A DNA stretch of 64,000 nucleotides from Acidovorax defluvii (GCA_003268905.1 QLTU01000010.1:61182-125181), one strand, 5' to 3'; counted from the stretch's first letter, positions 8,869 to 17,909 are shown. Notes: a model not told the origin generated them from the sequence alone. Program-made: numbers and translations.

Positions 8869-9804
8869 TCACCCCCGCGCAATCTCCTCCAGACAAGCCC
8901 GCATCACCGCTGGATCAAAAGCCATCTGCATATGCGCAACCCCCTCCACCAACCGGTTGTCCGCGCCCGCCAACATCGCCGTGCCAGCGGGAAAAACGAT
9001 GTTGTCGCAGTTCGAATACCAGCAGGTAAACCGGGCCGCACGGGCCGCAGGCTCTTCCTGCTGCAATTGCCGCACCCACTCGCCCCCCAGCGCCATTTGC
9101 TGGCCATTCACCGAGCGGCTGAAACGCCCGGCCCAGGTGCCGCCATGCGGCGTTCCCAGCGTGATGACCCGGTGCACGCGCGCCGCGGCGCTGTCCGCAG
9201 GCAACGAGCGCAGCCAGGCGCGGACCACCAGCCCGCCCATGCTGTGGCCCACCACCACCGGGGCCATGCCGGTGGCCTCTTGCACCCGCTGCACCGCGGC
9301 ATCGATGGTGGCGGTGTAGTCGTCTATCGAGCCAAAGGCGGGTTCCAGCGTGACCGCTACATGGGCGTGGCCGCGCTCGCGCAGCGCGGCCATCCACGGC
9401 AGCCAGAAGCCGCGGTTGCACAAAAAGCCGTGCACCAGCACCACGCCCCGGCGCGTGGCCTGCCGGCCAGGCGACAGGGGTGACAGGGGTGACAGGGACG
9501 GAAGCCAGTCGGGCACGGCGTTGTGGCGAAAGGGCTGGCGCCAGCCAAACACCACCAGCGCCAGCCGCGCCTCAGCCCACCAGGCCGCCACCACCTGCTG
9601 CCACGACGGCCGTGGCGCGGGGTCAGAGCGGTTCACGCGCCGCATGATCACAAACTGCAGCCAGAGCACCAGAGCGAACAACGCCAGCGCGCCTGCCACG
9701 CCCGCCAGCGCCACCAGCGGCGAGCGGGGCCACTGCCATGCCAGCCAGGCGATGGTGGCCAGTGCATTGAAAAGGACCACAACTTGCTGCCAGCGTGCGT
9801 TCAT
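8869..9804 (-). CDS. Membrane-anchored alpha/beta-fold hydrolase (lipase-like)
   Basis: 311 residues. Two hydrophobic helices at the N-terminus (about residues 10-55) anchor the protein. The alpha/beta domain has the oxyanion sequence GVVLVHGFLCNRGFW, nucleophile GHSMGG, and TLGTPHGGTWAGR, the pattern of esterases, lipases and PGAP1-like hydrolases. A catalytic His is probably in GVAHMQM near the C-terminus. A 9-base tandem repeat (9473-9499) encodes LSPLSPLSP between anchor and catalytic domain. The substrate is unknown. It is divergent from fadD, so a lipid or ester substrate is only suggested. Confidence 0.83.
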   Translation of the reverse strand: MNARWQQVVVLFNALATIAWLAWQWPRSPLVALAGVAGALALFALVLWLQFVIMRRVNRSDPAPRPSWQQVVAAWWAEARLALVVFGWRQPFRHNAVPDWLPSLSPLSPLSPGRQATRRGVVLVHGFLCNRGFWLPWMAALRERGHAHVAVTLEPAFGSIDDYTATIDAAVQRVQEATGMAPVVVGHSMGGLVVRAWLRSLPADSAAARVHRVITLGTPHGGTWAGRFSRSVNGQQMALGGEWVRQLQQEEPAARAARFTCWYSNCDNIVFPAGTAMLAGADNRLVEGVAHMQMAFDPAVMRACLEEIARG

Positions 9805-10041
9805 GGAATCGGGTTTGTCGTTGTGAAGCAGCGCGCATTGTGCGGCCTGGCCCTTCAGCACTGCTTGGATGCGGCGACGCGAAACCCTGCAGACGCTCTG
9901 GCTGTTGGACGCCAACCCTGTCGCCTGCGAGACCGAACCGGCCCGCACCCTAGGACAAGCCCGGTAGTCGAATTCGCGCCCCTGCTCCCACAATCTGTGC
10001 CCACACCTATTCCCCCCTTTCAGAGCACCCGAGGACACCGC

Positions 10042-11727
10042 ATGGAAAAGATCTGGCTCAAAAGCTACCCCCCGGGGGTTCCCCACGATGTGCAGCCCGA
10101 GCAATACCGCTCGGTGGCGCACCTTCTGGAAGAATCCTTTCGCAAGCACGCATCGAGCCCGTTTTCGGTCTGCATGGACCAGTGGATGTCCTATGGCGAA
10201 CTGGAGCGCCTGTCGGCAGCCCTGGGTGCCTACCTGCAGGGCCTGGGGCTTGAGCCCGGTGCGCGCGTGGCCATCATGCTGCCCAACGTGCCGCAGTTTG
10301 GCGTGACCATGGCGGCCGTGCTGCGCGCCGGCTACACCTGCGTCAACGTGAACCCGCTGTACACCGCCCGCGAGCTGGAGCACCAGCTCAAGGACTCGGG
10401 CGCCACGGCCATCGTGATCCTGGAGAACTTTGCCCACACCCTGAGCGAAATCGTCGACCACACGGCGGTGCAGCATGTGGTGATGGCATCCATGGGCGAT
10501 CTGCTGGGCACTTTTTATGGCCGGTGGATCACCTTTGCCGTACGCCACCTGGCCAAGTTGGTGCCCGCCTACGAGCTGCCCCTGTCCCATGGCCGCAAGG
10601 TCGTCAGCTTCAAAAAGGCGCTGGCGCTGGGCGAGCGCCGCACGCTGGCCCCCAGCCAGGCCACGCTCGACTCCATCGCCTTTTTGCAATACACGGGCGG
10701 CACCACAGGCTTGTCCAAGGGTGCGGTGCTCACCCACCGCTGCATTGTGGCCGCCACGCTGCAGGCCGAGGCCTGGTTCACCCCGGCTCTGGCCAAGGTG
10801 GGCGACCTCAGCCGCGCCAACAGCATTGCCGCGCTGCCGCTGTACCACATCTTCGCGCTCACGCTGTGCCTGCTGGCCATCCGCCAGGGCTCCAGCCTCA
10901 CGCTGATTCCCAACCCGCGCGACATTCCCAAATTTGTCGAGGTGCTCAAAAAGCGTCCCTTCCACATGCTGCCGGCCGTGAACACGCTGTTCAACGCGCT
11001 GCTGCAGCACCCGCAGTTCAAGTCCATCGATTTTTCGCACCTGTGCGTGTCGCAGGCTGGCGGCATGGCGGCGAGCGAAGGCACGGCAAGGCAGTGGCAA
11101 AAGGTCACGGGCAGCACCATGATCGAGGGCTGGGGCATGAGCGAGACCTGCGCCATCGGCACCAACAACCCCGTGACCAACACCGAGTTCAGTGGCTCCA
11201 TCGGCCTGCCGCTGCCGGGCATCGACATCGCCATCAAGGACGACGCGGGCAACAGCCTGGCGCTGGGCGAATCGGGCGAAATCTGCATCCGCGGCCCCAA
11301 TGTGATGACCGGCTACTACAACCAGCCCGCCGAAAACGCGCTGGCCTTCACGGCCGACGGTTTCATGCGCACGGGCGACATCGGCATCATGGACGCGCAG
11401 GGTTACACGCGCATCATCGACCGCAAGAAGGACATGATTTTGGTGAGCGGCTTCAACGTGTTCCCCAACGAGCTCGAACAGGTCATCAGCCTGTGCCCCG
11501 GCGTGGTGGAGTGCGCGGCCATCGGCATCCCGGATGAAAAACAGGGCGAGGCCATCAAGGTGTTCATCATCAAGAACGACCCGGCCCTCACCGAAGACGA
11601 GGTGGCCAATTTCTGCCACGCCAACCTCACCGGTTACAAGCGCCCCAAGTACATCGAGTTCCGCGACGAGCTGCCCAAAAGCAACGTGGGCAAGATCCTG
11701 CGGCGCGAGCTGCGCACGGCCAAGTAA
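10042..11727 (+). CDS. fadD: Long-chain fatty-acid--CoA ligase
   Basis: 561 residues, the size of E. coli FadD. Adenylate-forming enzyme that activates fatty acids with ATP and CoA for beta-oxidation. Motif A is visible as LQYTGGTTGLSKGAVLTH, the adenylate pocket as GWGMSET, and the FACS/A8 region as TGDIGIMDAQGYTRIIDRKKD followed by GFNVFPNELE. The C-terminal catalytic lysine lies in KSNVGKILRREL. ATG 10042 starts the usual MEKIWLKSYP N-terminus. A longer upstream frame overlaps the divergent hydrolase gene and was rejected. Confidence 0.95.
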   Translation: MEKIWLKSYPPGVPHDVQPEQYRSVAHLLEESFRKHASSPFSVCMDQWMSYGELERLSAALGAYLQGLGLEPGARVAIMLPNVPQFGVTMAAVLRAGYTCVNVNPLYTARELEHQLKDSGATAIVILENFAHTLSEIVDHTAVQHVVMASMGDLLGTFYGRWITFAVRHLAKLVPAYELPLSHGRKVVSFKKALALGERRTLAPSQATLDSIAFLQYTGGTTGLSKGAVLTHRCIVAATLQAEAWFTPALAKVGDLSRANSIAALPLYHIFALTLCLLAIRQGSSLTLIPNPRDIPKFVEVLKKRPFHMLPAVNTLFNALLQHPQFKSIDFSHLCVSQAGGMAASEGTARQWQKVTGSTMIEGWGMSETCAIGTNNPVTNTEFSGSIGLPLPGIDIAIKDDAGNSLALGESGEICIRGPNVMTGYYNQPAENALAFTADGFMRTGDIGIMDAQGYTRIIDRKKDMILVSGFNVFPNELEQVISLCPGVVECAAIGIPDEKQGEAIKVFIIKNDPALTEDEVANFCHANLTGYKRPKYIEFRDELPKSNVGKILRRELRTAK

Positions 11728-11754
11728 TTTCGTTCACTCACCTATTCATAGCAG

Positions 11755-12681
11755 ATGCCGCAACACCCACCTGCGCTGCCGCCCGATATCACGGTGCTGG
11801 AGCGCGGCTGGCTGTCGGCCAACAGCATCGTGTTCAGTGGGCGGCACGGCACGGCGGTGGTGGACACCGGCTACTGCAGCCACGCCGACCAGACGCTGGC
11901 GCTGGTGCACGGTGCACTGGCGGGCCGTGCGCTCGACCGCATTCTCAACACCCACCTGCACAGCGACCACTGCGGCGGAAACGCCGCGCTGCAACAGGCC
12001 TGGCCGGGGGCGGAAACCGCCATCCCGCCGGGGCAGGCCGCCCATGTGCGCCACTGGGACGCCTATGCGCTCAGCTACACCCCCACCGGCCAGCAATGCC
12101 CGCGCTTTCGCTTCGACACGTTGCTGCAGCCGGACACCACCACGCTGCTGGGCGACCGCCCCTGGCAGGTGCACGCCGCGCCGGGGCACGACACGCACTC
12201 GGTGGTACTGTTTGAGCCACACCACGGCATCCTGATCTCGGCCGACGCGCTGTGGGAAAACGGCTTTGGCGTGGTCTTTCCCGAGCTGGAGGGCGACAGC
12301 GCCTTTGCCGATGTGGCTGCCACCCTCGATGTGATTGAGCACCTGGCACCGCGCACCGTGATCCCGGGCCACGGCCCAGTGTTTACCGACGCGGCCCGCG
12401 CACTCGACGGCGCCCGCCGTCGCCTGGACGGCTTTGCGCGCAACCCGGCCAAACACGCGCTTTATGCCGCCAAGGTGTTGCTCAAATACAAGCTGCTGGA
12501 GTGGCAGCAGATTGCGCTGGCAGACCTGCTCGCCTGGGCGCGGGCCACGCCCTATTTCGGTATGCTGCACGCCCGCCACTTTGCCGACCAGGCCGAGGCC
12601 GAATGGCTGCACAGTCTGGCCGACGATCTGGTGCGGTCAGGTGCCGCCGTGCGCCAGGGTGAGTGGCTGCACAACGTGTGA
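11755..12681 (+). CDS. Metallo-beta-lactamase-fold hydrolase
   Basis: 308 residues. The MBL metal-binding motif is intact (THLHSDHCGGN), with further ligands in APGHDTHSVVLF, LISADALW (Asp) and IPGHGPVF (His). A helical C-terminal extension (about residues 210-300) contains KHALYAAKVLLKYKLLEWQ. This architecture occurs in many thiolesterase or glyoxalase-II-like hydrolases, and the substrate cannot be decided. It follows fadD by 27 bases, so it may share its transcript. It is the last native-looking gene before the lower-GC island. Confidence 0.85.
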   Translation: MPQHPPALPPDITVLERGWLSANSIVFSGRHGTAVVDTGYCSHADQTLALVHGALAGRALDRILNTHLHSDHCGGNAALQQAWPGAETAIPPGQAAHVRHWDAYALSYTPTGQQCPRFRFDTLLQPDTTTLLGDRPWQVHAAPGHDTHSVVLFEPHHGILISADALWENGFGVVFPELEGDSAFADVAATLDVIEHLAPRTVIPGHGPVFTDAARALDGARRRLDGFARNPAKHALYAAKVLLKYKLLEWQQIALADLLAWARATPYFGMLHARHFADQAEAEWLHSLADDLVRSGAAVRQGEWLHNV

Positions 12682-12724
12682 GGTTGCGGGGTAGCATTGT
12701 TCAGGATCGTTGACGCCCTTAACG

Positions 12725-12744
12725 GGAAGTTGACACCAACTTCC
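12725..12744. terminator. Hairpin between convergent genes
   Basis: GGAAGTTG / CAACTTCC, perfect 8-bp arms with loop ACAC, in the 95-base gap between the convergent MBL-hydrolase gene and the island's last gene. There is no T-tract, so terminator function is tentative. Confidence 0.45.
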
Positions 12745-12776
12745 AAAGCAGTCGTTGATGTGCCTATTGAGATGCA

Positions 12777-13727
12777 TTAGTTTGAAGTTCTCAACAAGAG
12801 ATATGGATTGGTCTTCTCCTGGTCTATTGCCTCGATGTAGTCCCCCCCGTTGATCCGTTGCGTGCGCAAGTAGTCAATCAGGTAGGGTTTGCTGGCGGCA
12901 GCATCGCTGGCATCGCGCAAAACCCTGACAGCAGCTAACCCTTGATCGGCCGCAGGGCCGAATGACAACGGGGTTAGGTGGGTGAACAGGTTGTTGTATT
13001 CGGACGAGACCGCTTCCGAGACAGCCAGTGCATGCCGCAATTCATTGGTCCGAATCCGGCAGTCGATGCGAACACTGTTGCAGATCATCAGCATCTGTAC
13101 CAGTTGCCAGAACTCTTCTAAGTCGATTGGACCGCTTGTTTTGACAATAATGGCGATTTCACCTTCGAAGTAAGCGGCCTGATCGGCCAACCCAGCGGCC
13201 ACCTCCGAATACTCAGGGCGATAATCAGACAGGGCGTGCGCCTGCTGTGCGCGCTGCAAGAGACTTTTAGTGAGATGCAGTTGCTTTCGTAAGTCCCTGT
13301 GTCCCAAGCTCTCAAAACCAGCCTGTATGGTTTCGCCGAGATGATCCATGCGCCTTTCCAGCGAGTTGAATCGCTTGTGCATGTAGTAAAAGCCCGCAAC
13401 GCTGACTCCAACACCCGCCAAAGAAACCCCCAAGGTCGCCACCTGTAGTAACTGCAGAGTTTCCATCATCGCTTTGACCTGATCGATTTTCACGCCCGTG
13501 TAGATGCTCGCGCCGGTATTGACCAAGTCAGCCACCATCGAAATGGGCCCAAAAGGGCCGGGGGCCAAGTTGGACAGAACAGACTGTGCAACTCCCGTCT
13601 CTTGCACATGGCGAACGATTTGTCCTGTCACCGAGTCTTTCAGAATCGTTCCGTACCGGACCAACTCACCTGAAGCGACACGGCCCAAGAGCTCTGCCGG
13701 GATCTCGAAGGGTATGGTGCTTATCAT
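12777..13727 (-). CDS. Unknown protein with one central TM segment (island gene 4)
   Basis: 316 residues; I do not recognise the family. N-terminal 90 residues are soluble with a Gly/Pro-rich segment (NLAPGPFGPISMVADLVN), then one strong membrane helix at about 92-116 (ATLGVSLAGVGVSVAGFYYM). A heptad-like stretch follows (KRFNSLERRMDHLGETIQAG). The C-terminal 170 residues are helical and charged. This layout of sensor-like ends around a membrane segment would suit a membrane-perturbing effector, but that is inference. It overlaps the preceding gene by 4 bases (ATGA), so it is the last gene of the WYL operon. Base composition is lower in GC than the flanks. Confidence 0.85.
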   Translation of the reverse strand: MISTIPFEIPAELLGRVASGELVRYGTILKDSVTGQIVRHVQETGVAQSVLSNLAPGPFGPISMVADLVNTGASIYTGVKIDQVKAMMETLQLLQVATLGVSLAGVGVSVAGFYYMHKRFNSLERRMDHLGETIQAGFESLGHRDLRKQLHLTKSLLQRAQQAHALSDYRPEYSEVAAGLADQAAYFEGEIAIIVKTSGPIDLEEFWQLVQMLMICNSVRIDCRIRTNELRHALAVSEAVSSEYNNLFTHLTPLSFGPAADQGLAAVRVLRDASDAAASKPYLIDYLRTQRINGGDYIEAIDQEKTNPYLLLRTSN

Positions 13728-14425
13728 GTTTCTTTTGCTTCCAGCAGTTTTCGGGAAAGATGCAGTCCTTGATCGCGAAAGTGCTCGGCTACGCCAGCAG
13801 GTCCGAGCATCAATACCTGAATTCTCGACAAAATCAAAGTCTGGTTCGAGGGTTTGAAGCCAACGTCATGAAGACTGGCGCACTCTGCATTCAGTTTGCG
13901 ACTGTCAAAAACCAGTTCGACCTTGCCAAACAAAGCCCATTTTTCAGCAATTGCGTTCAGCTTCGCCTCTTCTTTGCGCAGGGCAGTAATCAACGGCAGG
14001 CGCACGATGCGAACAAAACTGTCCTGCAGGATTTCATCTGACGGTCGAGCAAGCATTTTCCTGAACAGGTTGGTATTGCCGAGTTCAGCATGCATCTGCT
14101 GAATGAACGCGTCCTGTAACCGAGCAACGGTGATCGTTACAGCGGCGTGGAAGTTGTCGCGCCAGTCAAGAACTTCGCGCCTGAACGCCAAATCCGGCAG
14201 CTTGTTGAAATCGACGAGGGATTCGACAGGTATCCCCGAAGCTGGGACGGCCGGTTCGCACCCAGCCTCGTTCAGCTCTTTCGAAACGCCATCACTGTCA
14301 TCACCGGGGAAGAACGATTTGACGTCGCGTCTCAGGAATGCGACTGTTATGGCCCACCGCCCCTCTGGCACTCGCGATTTTTCTGGGGACTTCGATGGCT
14401 CCGTACGGGTCTGTGGATCGTTCAT
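13724..14425 (-). CDS. Unknown soluble protein (island gene 3)
   Basis: 233 residues, no recognised family, no signal peptide or membrane helix. The N-terminus is polar (residues 1-25), the rest mostly helical with mixed charge. FHAAVTITVARLQDAFIQQM and the ending FRDQGLHLSRKLLEAKET are the most regular parts. It overlaps the WYL gene upstream by 4 bases and the 316-residue gene downstream by 4 bases, so the three are translationally coupled and probably work together. In the 60 bases starting at 13921 only 29 are G or C, far below the neighbouring fadD and slt genes. Confidence 0.82.
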   Translation of the reverse strand: MNDPQTRTEPSKSPEKSRVPEGRWAITVAFLRRDVKSFFPGDDSDGVSKELNEAGCEPAVPASGIPVESLVDFNKLPDLAFRREVLDWRDNFHAAVTITVARLQDAFIQQMHAELGNTNLFRKMLARPSDEILQDSFVRIVRLPLITALRKEEAKLNAIAEKWALFGKVELVFDSRKLNAECASLHDVGFKPSNQTLILSRIQVLMLGPAGVAEHFRDQGLHLSRKLLEAKET

Positions 14426-15363
14426 TTGGACTCTGTAGGTCGATCGGCATCTGGTTGCATCATGGATAGGTCATTCAGATAGCCCGAAAGTTGTTCGACC
14501 AGATGCTCGTGCCACTCCTCGGGGGACAAAATTCGCACACTCGGTATCCAGTACCGAACAATGGGCAATATCTGGTTTGGATGCCCGACAGTCGTTTCGA
14601 CAATCAGCGCACCGTCCGCTGTTTCACGAAGGATCTCCTGGTGCGGGATCAGTTGTCGACGTTTGAAATACTCTGCGGCTTCAGGCGCCACAGACAACAG
14701 CACTTTTTGTGACTGCGGCGAATGCCAGATGCCTTCCTCGGTTTGAATCGAAGTCTCTACGCTTGTATCGCGGGAGAAGGTTTCGATCTGCACCTGAACA
14801 GATCTGATTTTCCCGACACCGAATGTCTTGATTCGGCCGTCATGCACCGCAGCCAGGTACCAGATGCCTTTGGTGTTGACCAACCGGTAAGGCTGGACGA
14901 CTCGATAGGTTTTGATCTGTCCGTCTTTGAGCAGTTCGATATTCAGCACACGATTCTGGATGACAGCTTCTTCCAATTGACTAAATACGCCTGCGTGGGT
15001 GGACAGGTCCTCGTAGTGATGACCACGTACCAACCATGGTGCCTGAAACTGCTGGCCCAGCAACTCTTTCAAGAACTCTCGGCTTAGAGATGGGAACAGA
15101 CCTTTGACCCCGGCAAGAGCAGAGAACCGTTCAATGTCCTTGAAGTTCAGCTTGCCAAGGTAGACGGCTTCAAGGTGATACCGCCCCCGTGTTTTGAGCA
15201 AAGGCAGGTAAGCCAGACGTACTTTGAGATCACGCTGGATGGTTCGGACGTGTGTGCCAAACTCATCAGCCAACTCAGCAGGATCGAGGTGATCGCCCTG
15301 ATTCAGTTTGATCAGTATCTGTGACAGTCGGTACGCAATGGTGTCATGCTGGCCATGCGCCAT
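14422..15363 (-). CDS. WYL-domain transcriptional regulator (island gene 2)
   Basis: 313 residues. An N-terminal winged HTH (LSQILIKLNQGDHLDPAELA, then HVRTIQRDLK) precedes a WYL domain whose signature reads IWYLAAVHDGRIKTFGVGKI. A C-terminal WCX-like part follows (LSVAPEAAEYFKRRQLIP). WYL regulators sense nucleic-acid or nucleotide ligands and often control phage-defence operons such as BREX and CBASS, as well as DNA-damage responses. The start at 15363 is favoured over upstream in-frame options because GGAGAG lies 9 bases before it and the HTH begins shortly after. It overlaps the next gene by 4 bases. Confidence 0.9.
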   Translation of the reverse strand: MAHGQHDTIAYRLSQILIKLNQGDHLDPAELADEFGTHVRTIQRDLKVRLAYLPLLKTRGRYHLEAVYLGKLNFKDIERFSALAGVKGLFPSLSREFLKELLGQQFQAPWLVRGHHYEDLSTHAGVFSQLEEAVIQNRVLNIELLKDGQIKTYRVVQPYRLVNTKGIWYLAAVHDGRIKTFGVGKIRSVQVQIETFSRDTSVETSIQTEEGIWHSPQSQKVLLSVAPEAAEYFKRRQLIPHQEILRETADGALIVETTVGHPNQILPIVRYWIPSVRILSPEEWHEHLVEQLSGYLNDLSMMQPDADRPTESK

Positions 15364-15386
15364 GGACAAAAGCTCTCCTTGGTGTC

Positions 15387-15403
15387 GTAGTGGGGCCCCG
15401 TAC
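15387..15403. promoter_or_regulatory. Near-perfect palindrome upstream of the WYL gene
   Basis: GTAGTGGGGCCCCGTAC, centred on GGGGCCCC, about 25 bases before the WYL start. It could be an operator or a small hairpin between the membrane-protein gene and the WYL gene. Confidence 0.35.
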
Positions 15404-15454
15404 TTTGCGATCCCACAGATTCTTTCAGTTACTTGAACCATACATGATGCTGGC

Positions 15455-15643
15455 TCATTGCTTGTCCGCAGTGCCTGAGGTCTTCTTGCGGAGCCAGAAC
15501 CAAGCAGCGGCAATCGATCCGACCAAGATAGCAATCAGGAGCAACTTGATCGCCATGGTCAAGATGCCGACGGTCGCGGACAAAACGCCGAGTTTGATCA
15601 ACAGCCAAGAGAAAAACAATCCAAAAATAGCGATCCAGAACAT
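15455..15643 (-). CDS. Small two-TM membrane protein (island gene 1)
   Basis: 62 residues, nearly all hydrophobic: helix 1 about residues 2-23 (FWIAIFGLFFSWLLIKLGVL), helix 2 about 27-53, then a basic tail (WLRKKTSGTADKQ). ATG 15643 is preceded by GGAGG at ideal spacing, a much better start than the longer in-frame options upstream. I do not recognise the family. It lies 91 bases upstream of the WYL gene on the same strand and may be the first gene of that operon, but it could also be independent. Confidence 0.7.
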   Translation of the reverse strand: MFWIAIFGLFFSWLLIKLGVLSATVGILTMAIKLLLIAILVGSIAAAWFWLRKKTSGTADKQ

Positions 15644-15692
15644 CTGAAACCTCCAATGAGCCAAGGGAAGTTTCAATGTAATGGTTGAGTTG

Positions 15693-15726
15693 GACAGGCT
15701 GTGTCGTTTTTGACAGCGACTTGTCA
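15693..15726. promoter_or_regulatory. Paired GACA/TGTC palindromes, candidate operator
   Basis: Two adjacent imperfect palindromes, GACA-N5-TGTC (15693-15705) and TGACA-N6-TGTCA (15711-15726), lie 50-83 bases upstream of the 62-residue gene. That position suits an operator for the WYL regulator encoded in the same cluster. This is inference from symmetry and place. Confidence 0.4.
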
Positions 15727-15879
15727 CAGTGCTCGGATTGCCTTGCAAGCGCATAACGTCCCGCTGTTGGCGGCAGTTCAACTTGTACGTTGAGCGATTG
15801 CCTTTTTCGGTAGCCCGGGACTCCTCTTGCCCCCGTCGACTTAGAACTAAATCAACCTCTATCGCCCATTCATCATGCG

Positions 15880-15910
15880 TTAATAGCTATTATTTCAATA
15901 GCTATTTCAT
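15880..15910. repeat. Partial dispersed repeat (AT-rich half only)
   Basis: TAATAGCTATTA followed by AATAGCTATTT, matching the AT-rich end of the copies at 42911-42965 and 59925-59974 but without the GCGCTT arms. It lies at the boundary between the island and slt. Confidence 0.5.
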
Positions 15911-17895
15911 CACGGCAGATCGTTGTTCACCTCAGGCGCAGCCGAATCGCGCGGCCCCACCGTACCCAGCCGTGCCTTGAGTGACTGGGGCTGGCCCGTC
16001 AGCATGGCGGCGTAGTTGGTGGTGTTGGCCAGCACTTTTTTCACATAGTCGCGCGTTTCGGCAAACGGCACGTTTTCGGCCCAGATGGCGGCGTCGAGCA
16101 CCGGACCATTGCGCCAGCTGCGCGGGCGGCCGGGGCCGGCGTTGTAAGCAGCAGCAGCCATGGGCATGGAGCCCGCGAAATCGTCCAGCGCCAGCTTGAG
16201 GTAGGCCGTGCCAATGGTGATGTTGGTGTCACGGTCGGTGATCTGATCGGCGGTGAAGCCGGTCAGCCCGATCTTGCGTGCCGTCCAGCGCGCGGTGGCG
16301 GGCATCACCTGCATCAGGCCCGATGCGCCCACATGCGAGCGGGCGTCCATGATGAAACGGCTTTCTTGCCGGATCAGGCCATACACATAGGCCGGGTCCA
16401 GCCCGATGCCCTGGGCACGCTCCACCACTGCGGCGCGAAACGGCATGGGAAAGCGTTGCGCCATGTCGGTCACGGTCTTGGTGCGCTCGCTGGTGTTGAT
16501 GCAGCGGTCCCACACCTCGCGCTGGCAGGCAAAGTCGGCGGCGGCCAGCAGCTCGCGGTCGGCCATGCCGCCGGGCGTGTGCAAGTTGGTGGTGTAGTTC
16601 CACTCGCGCACGCCTTCGCTGCGCAGGCCCAGCAAGATGGCGTAAAGGCCGCGGTTGAGCCCCGGGTTGGCGCGGGCAGCGGCCTTTTCCTCGGCGGTCA
16701 GCGGCGCAGGCGCGGGCGGCACGGTGATGCGCTGGCCCAGCTCTTCCAATGCCAGCTGTTCATAGAAACCGCGCGTTCCGGCAATGCCCTCCAGCAATTG
16801 CCGCGCTTCGGCGCGCTCGGCTTCGCTGGGCTTGGTGGCCAGCATGGCGCGGGCTTTCCAGTACACCCAGGTGCTGTCCTGGCGGGCCTCGGCGCCCATG
16901 GCATCCACCACATTGCGCACAGCCTTCCACTGGCCGGCGCGCAACGCGGCGCGCACCTTCCAGCCCAGCAAATCGTCGTTCAGGTGGCTGTTGCGTGTCA
17001 CGTTGGAGAAATAGCCGTGTGCGCTGCCCGAGAGCTTCTGTGCAGCAGACTTGCCGATGACGCCCCAGGCCCAGTTGCGCTCCTCGGCAGAAAGGTATTC
17101 GCTCCACTTGCTGTCGAGCTGGTGCGCAGCGCTGTCGGGGTCGCCGGAGGCCAGCTTGATCAGCGCGAGCAGCACCAGCTCCTGGCGCACCCTGCTGCCT
17201 GCCATGTTGCGCGCCAACAGGTATTTGCTGGGCGCGTCCAGCACCTCCTTGAGCTGCGTCAGCACCTCGGGTGCGACGATCTCCACCGCAGCCCGCACCA
17301 CGCGGGAACGGTTGGCCTCGGCGCCCAGGCGGGCCTTGCGCCAGATGTCCAGGGCCGAGAGCTTTTTGTAGCTGTACAGCTCTCCCGCAGCGTGGGTGCA
17401 GCCGTCGTCTGCATCGCGCAGCGCATACCAGTTGCTGCGCACATCGTCGGCAGCGCTGGCGGGCGCCGTGCCCTTGATCTGGCCGATCAGCAGGGCATAG
17501 CAGCGCACTTCGCGGTCGTCGGACATGCGGTAGTGGGGGTGCAGATCGGCAAACTGACCCCACTCGCGCCGCTGGCCCAGCAGCAGCAGCCAGTCGTTGC
17601 GCAGGCGGTCTTCCTGGTAGCTGCCGGCATAGCGCTGCATGAAAGCCTGCACTTCTTGCGACGTGGCTTCGTTCAGGCGCGCCTTCAGCTCCCAGTAGGC
17701 GGCCCAGGGTTCCAGCGCATGGCCGCGCACGGCGGGCAGCAGCTGCTTGAGCTTTTTGCGGTCCCCCTTGCGAAAGGCCTGCTGCATTTCCAGCAGGGTG
17801 TCGTCACCCCGGTTTTGCGCCTGGACAAGGGGCGCACCGGCGGCCAGCACGGCGACGACGACAAGGGGTGTCAGAATCACTCTGAGTAATTGCAT
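15910..17895 (-). CDS. slt: Soluble lytic murein transglycosylase
   Basis: 661 residues with a cleavable signal peptide (ends LVQAQ, about residue 26). The long N-terminal superhelical region (about 30-450) is followed by the SLT catalytic domain, with catalytic Glu in YGLIRQESRF, then GLMQVMPATA and AAYNAGPGR. It cleaves peptidoglycan glycan strands in the periplasm. ATG 17895 (MQLLRV) is chosen because the signal peptide begins there; an upstream in-frame start overlaps fau. It is divergent from fau with a 14-base gap between starts. Confidence 0.95.
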   Translation of the reverse strand: MQLLRVILTPLVVVAVLAAGAPLVQAQNRGDDTLLEMQQAFRKGDRKKLKQLLPAVRGHALEPWAAYWELKARLNEATSQEVQAFMQRYAGSYQEDRLRNDWLLLLGQRREWGQFADLHPHYRMSDDREVRCYALLIGQIKGTAPASAADDVRSNWYALRDADDGCTHAAGELYSYKKLSALDIWRKARLGAEANRSRVVRAAVEIVAPEVLTQLKEVLDAPSKYLLARNMAGSRVRQELVLLALIKLASGDPDSAAHQLDSKWSEYLSAEERNWAWGVIGKSAAQKLSGSAHGYFSNVTRNSHLNDDLLGWKVRAALRAGQWKAVRNVVDAMGAEARQDSTWVYWKARAMLATKPSEAERAEARQLLEGIAGTRGFYEQLALEELGQRITVPPAPAPLTAEEKAAARANPGLNRGLYAILLGLRSEGVREWNYTTNLHTPGGMADRELLAAADFACQREVWDRCINTSERTKTVTDMAQRFPMPFRAAVVERAQGIGLDPAYVYGLIRQESRFIMDARSHVGASGLMQVMPATARWTARKIGLTGFTADQITDRDTNITIGTAYLKLALDDFAGSMPMAAAAYNAGPGRPRSWRNGPVLDAAIWAENVPFAETRDYVKKVLANTTNYAAMLTGQPQSLKARLGTVGPRDSAAPEVNNDLP

Positions 17896-17909
17896 GGGGG
17901 AATTATCTG

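Noticed and set aside
8869..11619. A 916-codon minus-strand frame containing the alpha/beta hydrolase
   Set aside because: The upstream two thirds are antisense to fadD. High GC leaves such frames open by chance; the real start is 9804.
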